From: Galbibacter sp048266365
GTDB lineage: Bacteria; Bacteroidota; Bacteroidia; Flavobacteriales; Flavobacteriaceae
DNA: 64,000 nucleotides
Reading direction: 5' to 3'
NCBI RefSeq assembly: GCF_048266365.1
Contig: NZ_JBLWZP010000005.1
Span: 1 to 64,000, forward strand
A program made the position numbers and the translations under genes. Shown in pieces: positions 8,582 to 14,892 of this stretch. Within the stretch, counting starts at the first letter, position 1. Every line of letters starts with the position of its first letter. The notes under the pieces are model-generated. The model ran no database searches. It worked only from the letters and a program-made list of their open reading frames with translations, and was not told where the DNA came from.

Positions 8582-9574
8582 TTATTTTGATAACGCATCA
8601 TTAAGCACTGAACCAGCTTGTAACAAAGCAACTTTTGTTGCTGGCTCATCAGCTAGTGGGTTCAACAATCCAAAGTCATGAATCATTCCACTATAAGTGG
8701 TAATTGTGGTAGGCACACCTGCTTGGTCTAATTTTCTGCCGTAAGCTAAGCCTTCATCAAATAGGATGTCATTTTCTGCCAGTTGAATAAGTGCTGGCGG
8801 CAAACCTTGTAACTCTCCTAAACTCGCTTGTAATGGAGAGACATAAATATCCTTACGAGCACTTTCATCTGGCAAGTACAAATCCCACATCCATTTCATA
8901 AGTGAGGCTGTCAAGAATCGTCCTTCAGCATATAGGGTGTAAGAAGGTCTACTTAAGTCCGCATCAGTAACAGGCCATAACAATACTTGTTGTCGAATTT
9001 CTGGGCCTTTGTTGCTTTTGGCCAATAATGAGACTACGGTAGCCATGTTTCCACCAACACTGTTTCCTACCACGGCTAGTCTTTTACCATCAACTCCAAC
9101 TTCACTTCCGTGTTTAGCAACCCAGGATGTGGCAGCGTAAGCTTGATGAATGGCTACTGGGAATTGCTCATCGGGTGTTGGTGTATAGTCGGGGAATACA
9201 GCGGCTGCTCCACTAGCGAGAACTAAATCTCTAACCAACCTTCTATGCGTAGGGTAGTCTCCTAAAACCCATCCTCCACCGTGGAAGAACATAAAAACTG
9301 GTATGTTTTCTTGTGCATCTATTGGTTTAACAATATGTATGGTCATGGTTTTACCCTGATGGGTAATGACCTTTTCTGATTCTTCAACTCCAGAATAATC
9401 AAACTTTACGGATGCTTGGGCACTTACCAATACGGCTCTGGCATCTTCTGGAGTCAAAGTTTCTAATGGCGTACCACCACTAGTGTTTAACACGCTTAAG
9501 AATTCTTGAACCCCTTTACTTACTTGGGGATCCTCTTGTCCTTTAAAAGGACGTGGCTCTACTTGTTGTGACAT
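8582..9574 (-). CDS. Alpha/beta hydrolase (HSL-type esterase)
   Basis: A 330-residue carboxylesterase of the hormone-sensitive lipase group. The oxyanion-hole motif HGGG is at 98-101 (MFFHGGGWVLGDYPTHRR), the nucleophile S172 lies in GNSVG (170-174), and the remaining triad is probably D269 (AENDILFDEG) and H299 (GMIHDFG). There is no signal peptide, so it should act in the cytoplasm on short acyl esters; the natural substrate cannot be told. It sits between a Crp-like regulator and OsmC, with separate spacings of about 90 bases on either side, so co-regulation in a stress cluster is plausible but unproven. Confidence 0.92.
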   Translation of the reverse strand: MSQQVEPRPFKGQEDPQVSKGVQEFLSVLNTSGGTPLETLTPEDARAVLVSAQASVKFDYSGVEESEKVITHQGKTMTIHIVKPIDAQENIPVFMFFHGGGWVLGDYPTHRRLVRDLVLASGAAAVFPDYTPTPDEQFPVAIHQAYAATSWVAKHGSEVGVDGKRLAVVGNSVGGNMATVVSLLAKSNKGPEIRQQVLLWPVTDADLSRPSYTLYAEGRFLTASLMKWMWDLYLPDESARKDIYVSPLQASLGELQGLPPALIQLAENDILFDEGLAYGRKLDQAGVPTTITTYSGMIHDFGLLNPLADEPATKVALLQAGSVLNDALSK

Positions 9575-9662
9575 AACTGTTGTGTTTGTGGTTAATACGA
9601 ATAATGTGATTAAAATATTTACGGTATTGTAGCGATTTCATATCTTTTTTTATTCCATTGGT

Positions 9663-10082
9663 TTATATTTGATTTTTCAGCTGGGCATGAAGGACAATGT
9701 CAAAACTGAATGCCTCGCTTACAGGACAAGTTTTTTCTGCTCCTTTAGCGATTCTTTGAAAAGTGATATCGTCTATTCCAGGAACAACGGCTTCAAGGTT
9801 TAATTCTGACAAAGTGATTTTACCTTCTTTTAAGGTAATGGCAGAACTGGTTTTAAGCTCGGTAACTTCATAACCTGCCTGGGTAAGATCTAAACTTAAT
9901 TTCATCGTGAAACAACCGGCGTGCGCTGCAGCTAACAATTCTTCTGGATTGGTTCCTAAACCATCCTCGAATCGGCTGTTAAATGAATACTGTGTTTGAC
10001 TAAGGACGGTACTGCCTGTAGTTAAATGTCCTTTGCCTTCTTTAATACTTCCATTCCAAACGGCATGTGCTTTTCGTTTCAT
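9663..10082 (-). CDS. OsmC-family peroxiredoxin-like protein
   Basis: A 139-residue OsmC/Ohr-fold thiol peroxidase. The two catalytic cysteines are C57 in HAGCFTMKLS and C119 in TCPVSEAFS; R37 and E49 fit the conserved active-site positions. The N-terminus KRKAHAVWNGSIKEGKG is characteristic of the OsmC rather than the Ohr branch. Such enzymes reduce organic hydroperoxides in the cytoplasm. The gene has a good Bacteroidota promoter at 10129-10156 overlapped by TGGATA repeats, and lies next to the remains of an AraC regulator that may once have controlled it. Confidence 0.94.
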   Translation of the reverse strand: MKRKAHAVWNGSIKEGKGHLTTGSTVLSQTQYSFNSRFEDGLGTNPEELLAAAHAGCFTMKLSLDLTQAGYEVTELKTSSAITLKEGKITLSELNLEAVVPGIDDITFQRIAKGAEKTCPVSEAFSFDIVLHAQLKNQI

Positions 10083-10128
10083 ATCTTTTGTTTTAAATAA
10101 ATTAAACTATCATTTGATTTGGATATCA

Positions 10129-10156
10129 CAAAGATATGTCAGCTATAGGTATCCAA
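10129..10156 (-). promoter_or_regulatory. OsmC promoter (TTG-N17-TATCTTTG)
   Basis: On the minus strand TATCTTTG (10136-10129) and an upstream TTG (10156-10154) are spaced by 17 bases, matching the Bacteroidota TTG / TAnnTTTG consensus. The OsmC start is about 45 bases downstream. The inverted pair TTTGGATA (10118-10125) / TATCCAAA (10150-10157) brackets it, with a further TGGATA just beyond, which could be operator half-sites. Confidence 0.6.
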
Positions 10157-10170
10157 AAATGGATATAACT

Positions 10171-10841
10171 CTATACTAATTGTACATTTTTACCTTCGTG
10201 GTACTTTTTACGGAAAACATTTGGCGCATATCCTACTTTCCTACTCATCAGGCAGTTGAAATAAGCTGGATCTTCATAACCTAAGACGTAGGCAGCCTCT
10301 TTGGCACTTAAACTCGTATAAACTAACAAGCGTTTTGCTTCTAGTAAAATATGTTCCTTGATCACCTCATTAAGTGATGGCAATTCAAACTTCTTAAACT
10401 TATGCGTCAATGTTTTTGGTGCATCACCTAGTAGTTCCACATAATCACCCACCAGATGATTCGATCGATAAAGAATTTCTACAAGATGACTAAACTTCCT
10501 AAAGATACAACTTCGTGATGGGACTCACGCTCTAGACCTCCAAGTTGTTGCTTTTTCCAAAGGCATGTAGCCCGTATAATGATTTGTTTAAGATAGATAC
10601 GCAGCATCTCTTCTAGGATGGAAGCTGCAATTTCAAATTCTTCTAGCATATGCTCCAGCACAGACCTAATTATAAGATCCTCCCTTTCACCTAAGACTGT
10701 TTTTGGAATTTGATAAATGTTGTTGGACAACAATCCATCACATGCGGCTTCCCGATCGTGAATTTGTGTACAGTAAAAATCGCGATTGTAATAGATAAAT
10801 TAGCCTTGATCAAACTCAAGATTATTCAACATTCGAGGAAA
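10171..10841 (-). pseudogene. Broken AraC-family transcriptional regulator
   Basis: The remains of one AraC-type regulator in two frames. Positions 10733-10486 encode the middle of the protein and 10508-10171 the DNA-binding part, including LGDAPKTLTHKFKKF and the second helix-turn-helix LSAKEAAYVLGYEDPAYFN. At about 10494-10500 the frame shifts: the upstream frame stops soon after ESHHEVV, while the other frame continues with FRKFSHLVEILYRSN, exactly the expected family sequence, consistent with loss of one base. Further upstream the frame is homologous back through YYNRDFYC but is broken by an in-frame TAA at 10800-10802 and TGA at 10842. The N-terminal ligand domain is essentially missing. 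I judge it non-functional. Confidence 0.85.
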
Positions 10842-11071
10842 TCAGACTGAAATGGTATACAGCCAAATGGCCGGTAATTGGATTAAAAAAGTCTTGTTGC
10901 CATACAGCAAAGATAAATAGTTAATCAACCCGAGGGGAATTATCCAACAAAAACGACGATAAACTTCAATGTGGCTGACTTGGGGGAAGTGCAGGCTTTT
11001 TTCACCGCTATATAAAGGCACAATTATATATAATAAGTATCTTTAAGGTTTAGAAAAACTGCGAGAGAATT
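10842..11071. other. Decayed intergenic stretch
   Basis: Between the AraC remnant and the NAD-binding gene lie about 230 bases without an intact gene. The minus strand holds a roughly 40-codon open stretch (10965-10842) encoding a hydrophobic peptide (WIIPLGLINYLSLLYG then LPAIWLYTISV) that could be the tail of a lost membrane protein. A TATCTTTG box occurs at about 10907-10914 without a good TTG partner. Nothing else is supportable. Confidence 0.3.
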
Positions 11072-11737
11072 ATGAATAAAACAGCTATTATACTCGGGGC
11101 TACTGGTCTTACCGGGAATAGTTTACTCCTTCAACTTTTGGAAGATGACCGCTATTCGCGCATTGTTTTATTTTCAAGAAAAAGTACTGGTATACAGCAT
11201 CCTAAAATCCATGAGTACTTCATAGATCTCTTTCAGCTAAGCAACTACAAATCTGTATTTAAAGCGGATGATGTGTTTTGCTGTATAGGCACAACCAAGG
11301 CAAAAACACCTAATAAGGACACCTACAAAGCCATAGACTATGGCATTCCGGTTAGTGCGGCTGAGTTGTGTAAAAAAAACAATATCCCAACTTTTATAGT
11401 GATTTCCTCCATGGGTTCCAATGAAAAAAGTAAGCTATTTTACAACAGAACGAAGGGGCTTATGGAACAAAAGGTGCTGAAGTTCGACATTAAAAAAACT
11501 CATATTTTACAGCCCTCACTCATTGAAGGTAATCGCAAGGAAAAAAGATTTGGAGAATGGATTTTTAAGCAACTCTCTAAAGCAATGCCTTTACTAAAAG
11601 TTGGCCCTTTAAAGAAATATCAACCTGTTTCAGAAAACAAAATAGCCAAAGCAATGGTTTACCTTGCCAACGCTGAGCATAAAGAGATACGAATAGATAA
11701 TCTTACCATACACGAAATTGCAAATTCTTATGATTGA
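11072..11737 (+). CDS. NAD(P)-binding Rossmann-fold protein (atypical SDR)
   Basis: A 221-residue atypical short-chain dehydrogenase resembling the HTATIP2/TIP30 and YwnB-like NAD(P)H-binding group. The dinucleotide loop GATGLTG is at residues 9-15, and a Y124-x3-K128 pair (YNRTK) matches the SDR catalytic spacing. There is no signal peptide; the protein should be cytoplasmic. The substrate is unknown. Its 3' end overlaps the start of the CYTH gene by 8 bases, so the two are translationally coupled and probably function under the same control. A TATCTTTA box about 30 bases upstream resembles the Bacteroidota -10 element. Confidence 0.87.
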   Translation: MNKTAIILGATGLTGNSLLLQLLEDDRYSRIVLFSRKSTGIQHPKIHEYFIDLFQLSNYKSVFKADDVFCCIGTTKAKTPNKDTYKAIDYGIPVSAAELCKKNNIPTFIVISSMGSNEKSKLFYNRTKGLMEQKVLKFDIKKTHILQPSLIEGNRKEKRFGEWIFKQLSKAMPLLKVGPLKKYQPVSENKIAKAMVYLANAEHKEIRIDNLTIHEIANSYD

Positions 11738-12200
11738 AATTGAACGCAAATTTTTAGTAACCTCCGATGCTTACAAAAAAGAGGCCATCAATAAAACCAA
11801 AATTGCTCAGGGCTACCTCAGCAAACACCCTGAGCGTAGCGTACGCATTCGTATTCGGGCAGAAAAGGCATATCTCACCATCAAAGGTGCCTCTAATGCC
11901 TCCGGAACCAGTAGATTTGAATGGGAAAAGGAAATTGAAATTGAAGAGGCTAAAAACCTATTATCACTTTGTGAAAGGCCGATTATTGATAAGTACCGCT
12001 ATGAGGTGAGGTCCGGAAATCACCTGTTTGAGGTCGATGAATTCTTGGAAGAAAATGAGGGACTAGTCATTGCAGAAGTAGAGCTGAATTCCGAAGACGA
12101 AACCTATCTAAAACCCGAATGGCTTGGAGAAGAAGTAACAGGAGATCCTAAATATTACAATTCTCAACTCGCCAATGTGCCCTATTCAAAATGGCTTTAG
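11730..12200 (+). CDS. CYTH-domain phosphohydrolase
   Basis: A 156-residue stand-alone CYTH domain. The defining ExExK signature is seen at the very N-terminus as E3-I-E5-R-K7 (MIEIERKFLV), followed by the basic tunnel residues in RSVRIRIR and the acidic strand FEVDEFLEENEGLVIAEVEL. Bacterial single-domain members such as NeuTTM act as inorganic triphosphatases; adenylate cyclase activity is known for a few, so the reaction here is an inference. The ATG at 11730 is chosen over an upstream TTG at 11718 because the family begins directly with the ExExK strand. It overlaps the preceding NAD-binding gene by 8 bases. Confidence 0.9.
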   Translation: MIEIERKFLVTSDAYKKEAINKTKIAQGYLSKHPERSVRIRIRAEKAYLTIKGASNASGTSRFEWEKEIEIEEAKNLLSLCERPIIDKYRYEVRSGNHLFEVDEFLEENEGLVIAEVELNSEDETYLKPEWLGEEVTGDPKYYNSQLANVPYSKWL

Positions 12201-12224
12201 AATAATTCCCTGTAAATAAAGAGC

Positions 12225-12736
12225 ATGAACAACATTAGTAAAACAATCACTGCTTGCTGTCTCCTTGTCCTACTTTGCAGATGTCAAACTAAACAAGATT
12301 AAATTGAACATATATTGTTAGATGCCATCAACGAAACCCCTTCAACGGCAACAATAAAAGAAACATTAACCGATAATGGATTTAAAATCATCGATTATAT
12401 TGATGACTAATCGGGAGATACCATTCTGATGCAGCAGTACTATATGCATTTTTAAAGTCGTCGGATATCAAGACCCTATCTCATAATGAATTGGATAGTT
12501 TGCAACAATTGCATCTTGCCTATTTATGTGAAATGTATCAAAAGGGCTATGCCAATATTTCAGGACCCTTTGAAGTTGATAGCGATATTCATGGAGTCAC
12601 AATTTACAATGTCCCAACTATGGAGATGGCCGATAGCTTAGCTCGTGCAGACCCATGGTCAAAGCAGGCCAACTCAAAGTTGAAATCCATCCGTGGTGGG
12701 CCGCTTAAGGATTTCCACTTCGGTAGGACTACATAA
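12225..12736 (+). pseudogene. Broken lipoprotein gene with YCII-like domain
   Basis: Starting at the ATG at 12225 the reading frame encodes a typical lipoprotein signal peptide (cysteine after CCLLVLLCR) that stops at a TAA at 12300-12302. The same frame continues past it with LLDAINETPSTATIKETL and meets a second stop at about 12405. Near 12450 the coding signal moves to another frame, which reads FLKSSDIKTLSHNELDSLQQ and continues with a YCII-type alpha-beta domain (MYQKGYANISGPFE, IYNVPTMEMADSLARADP) to 12736. Two nonsense changes and one frameshift point to a decayed gene. A perfect palindrome follows at 12749. Confidence 0.78.
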
Positions 12737-12748
12737 CATTTAAAGGAT

Positions 12749-12780
12749 ATCAGTTACTCCTCTTAAGAGGAGTAACTGAT
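12749..12780. terminator. Perfect 32-bp palindrome between convergent genes
   Basis: Two 16-base arms, ATCAGTTACTCCTCTT and its exact complement, abut without spacer. It lies between the broken YCII lipoprotein gene (+) and the isomerase gene (-), so it most likely ends transcription from both sides, although neither side has a strong T tract. Confidence 0.55.
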
Positions 12781-12797
12781 AATAGTGAATATTCAAA

Positions 12798-13724
12798 TTA
12801 AAAATTATCAACTTCTTGATAAGCTTTAATCAGTGCCAGCTCTCCTTCTTTTCCCGGTTTAAAATTTCCGTGCTCCATTCCTAAAACACCCTCAAATCCT
12901 TTATCGTGGATGTACTTGAATATATTTTTATAATTGATTTCTCCTGTGGTGGGTTCTTTTCTTCCAGGATTATCCCCCATCTGAAAATAGGCGATTTCAT
13001 CCCAACTCGCTTCAATGTTTGGAATGAGATTCCCTTCAGTAATTTGTTGATGATAGACATCGTAAAGAATTTTACAGGATGGTGAACCTACGGCTTTACA
13101 AATTTCGAAGGCTTGTGCTGATTTTTTTAGGAACAAACCAGGATGGTCTCTATAGTTTAGCGGTTCTAGAACCATGGTAATACCATGAGGCTCTATAATC
13201 GCAGCAGCTTGTTTTAGAGACTCCACTACATGAGCCGTCTGATAGCCATGATCTTGTCTTAGATCTACAAAACCTGGCACTACAGTCATCCACTTAGCAT
13301 TTACCCTTTTGGCCACCTTTACTGAAGCTTCAATTTCTTTTAAAAACTCAGCACGCTTTTCTAAATTACCACTAGTGAGATTAGGCTCTGACCAGTATAT
13401 TGTATGTGCTACGAACACACCCATGGTCATCTCTCTTTTCTCCATCACTTTAGCCATCGCATTTTGTTGTTCAACAGAGCGGTGTGGCATTCCATTATCT
13501 TCAAAGGCAGTAAACCCCTGATCCGCCATGAAATTTAATTGGTCAAGGACATCGTCCCCAGCCAAATTTTTGAACATCCCAATATGAGGCGCATATTTGA
13601 GCTTATAAGGATATTTCTCCGTCTTTTTTTCAGAAGTCTTAGAATAAGCAAAGGCTCCGACAGGTAATATCGAAGCCCCTAAACTGGTAGATAACGTATT
13701 TTTTATAAAGTTTCTTCTCTCCAT
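12798..13724 (-). CDS. Exported TIM-barrel isomerase/epimerase (hydroxypyruvate isomerase-like)
   Basis: A 308-residue protein of the AP-endonuclease-2/sugar phosphate isomerase (xylose isomerase-like TIM barrel) family. Residues 1-30 carry a twin-arginine signal (RRNFIKNTLSTSLGAS), so it is probably folded in the cytoplasm and exported to the periplasm. Barrel residues expected to bind metal are seen in VLEPLNY, LYDVYHQQI, FQMGDNPGRKEP and GMEHGNFKPG. The overall pattern resembles hydroxypyruvate isomerase, but in Bacteroidota such Tat-exported proteins act on diverse, often unknown sugars or polyols. It stands alone, 63 bases upstream of neither operon partner, with greA transcribed towards it on the same strand. 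Confidence 0.88.
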   Translation of the reverse strand: MERRNFIKNTLSTSLGASILPVGAFAYSKTSEKKTEKYPYKLKYAPHIGMFKNLAGDDVLDQLNFMADQGFTAFEDNGMPHRSVEQQNAMAKVMEKREMTMGVFVAHTIYWSEPNLTSGNLEKRAEFLKEIEASVKVAKRVNAKWMTVVPGFVDLRQDHGYQTAHVVESLKQAAAIIEPHGITMVLEPLNYRDHPGLFLKKSAQAFEICKAVGSPSCKILYDVYHQQITEGNLIPNIEASWDEIAYFQMGDNPGRKEPTTGEINYKNIFKYIHDKGFEGVLGMEHGNFKPGKEGELALIKAYQEVDNF

Positions 13725-13787
13725 TGTTTAAAGGATTTTTGGTAGAATAAAGGTGAAATATACAAAAAATCCTAATGTGGAAAAGAA

Positions 13788-14267
13788 TTAAGAATTCCTG
13801 GAAATCTCTAAAATTTCAAATTTAAGAGTTCCATTGGGTACACTAATTTCTGCGATGTCCCCTACAGATTTCCCTAACAATCCTTTGCCTATTGGTGAAC
13901 TCACCGATATTTTACCGGATTTTAAATCAGCTTCACTTTCTGCCACTAATTTATAGGTCATCTCCATCCCGTTGGTTTGATTTTTAATCTTAACCGTAGA
14001 CAACACCAAAGCTTTGGAGGTATCCAATTGTGATTCATCTATAATACGGGCACTGGCCATAATTTCTTCTAACTTAGAAATTTTCATTTCTAAAAGTCCT
14101 TGAGCTTCCTTCGCGGCATCATATTCTGCATTTTCAGACAAATCCCCCTTATCCCTAGCCTCTGCAATTGCTTGAGAAGCCTTTGCTCGCTCGACACTTT
14201 TCAATTGATCTAATTCAGCTCTAAGCTTTTTGATCCCCTCTTCGGTGTAATAAGATACTTTACTCAT
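13788..14267 (-). CDS. greA: Transcription elongation factor GreA
   Basis: A 159-residue Gre factor that rescues backtracked RNA polymerase by stimulating transcript cleavage. The N-terminal coiled coil covers about residues 8-75, with the acidic tip in EARDKGDLSENAEYDAAKE, whose two acidic residues (the DxxE-type loop) stimulate cleavage. The C-terminal FKBP-like domain includes SPIGKGLLGKSVGDIAEI. Length and motifs are standard. A hairpin with a following T run is located just upstream of the coding sequence (14292-14317), which may govern its own expression. Confidence 0.97.
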   Translation of the reverse strand: MSKVSYYTEEGIKKLRAELDQLKSVERAKASQAIAEARDKGDLSENAEYDAAKEAQGLLEMKISKLEEIMASARIIDESQLDTSKALVLSTVKIKNQTNGMEMTYKLVAESEADLKSGKISVSSPIGKGLLGKSVGDIAEISVPNGTLKFEILEISRNS

Positions 14268-14291
14268 AACTTCATCGTTTATAAATACAAA

Positions 14292-14328
14292 AAATCCTCC
14301 TTGTCCAAAGAGGATTTAAACAAATATA
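14292..14328 (-). promoter_or_regulatory. greA leader hairpin and -10 element
   Basis: On the minus strand TATATTTG (14328-14321) fits the Bacteroidota -10 consensus, though no well-placed TTG is seen upstream. Immediately after it lies an 8-bp stem AAATCCTC / GAGGATTT (14317-14310 and 14299-14292) with a 10-base loop, followed by TTTTG, an intrinsic-terminator shape. The mRNA would start at or within the first arm. The start codon is 25 bases further on. Confidence 0.5.
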
Positions 14329-14382
14329 CAAAATTTTAATCAAGAGTAAATTAATTGTAAATTGTTAACCTGAAATATTTAC

Positions 14383-14841
14383 ATGAAAAAATTCATATTC
14401 TTAACAGTCATTATATCCACATTACTCAGTTGTAGTAGTGATGAGTCTTTTGACAACAACCCTTATCTGGCAAGACCTAGCTTTAAGTATCAGATAAATT
14501 TAGAATTACCTAAATATGCCAACATTGGAAATCCTGGTTCTGCAATTTACGTCAACGAACCCTATGTTGGAATTTCAGGGGTATTCGTATACAATTTTGG
14601 AGGCGGAACATTTACAGCCTGGGAAGCTGCATGTCCAAATCACATCCCAAATGGTGATTGCCTCGCCATGAGCTTGAGTAGTCCAATTGTTACCTGTGGT
14701 TGTGATGACTATAAATACGATCTCTTAACAGGAAGCATCTTGACCAATCCGGATACAAAAGATGATAAAAAGTACTATACGCTACAACCCTACAATGTCT
14801 ATTACAGCTCGGCAAGTAACAGCATTACTATTTCAAATTAA
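14383..14841 (+). CDS. Rieske-like lipoprotein with altered iron-sulfur ligands
   Basis: A 152-residue lipoprotein: signal peptide with lipobox LLSC (C17), then a beta-rich domain. A Rieske arrangement is recognisable: ACPNHIPNGDC (C84, H87, C93) and VTCGCDDYKYDLLTG (C105, C107, D108), where a true Rieske protein has CxH...CPxH and a histidine in place of D108. One ligand histidine is therefore missing and the spacing in the first box is one longer. It may be an iron-free relative or use another ligand set; related proteins are widespread in Flavobacteriia and usually left as hypothetical. The gene is divergent from greA and ends in a hairpin shared with the convergent receptor gene. Confidence 0.78.
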   Translation: MKKFIFLTVIISTLLSCSSDESFDNNPYLARPSFKYQINLELPKYANIGNPGSAIYVNEPYVGISGVFVYNFGGGTFTAWEAACPNHIPNGDCLAMSLSSPIVTCGCDDYKYDLLTGSILTNPDTKDDKKYYTLQPYNVYYSSASNSITISN

Positions 14842-14873
14842 AGGCTCAAGAATTCCTTAAAACTCTTGAACCT
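14842..14873. terminator. Hairpin between convergent genes
   Basis: AGGCTCAAGA and TCTTGAACCT form a 10-base stem with one mismatch around a 12-base loop, directly after the Rieske-like gene and before the end of the receptor gene. Probably a bidirectional terminator. Confidence 0.5.
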
Positions 14874-14892
14874 ATGTGTGTTATAATATAGC

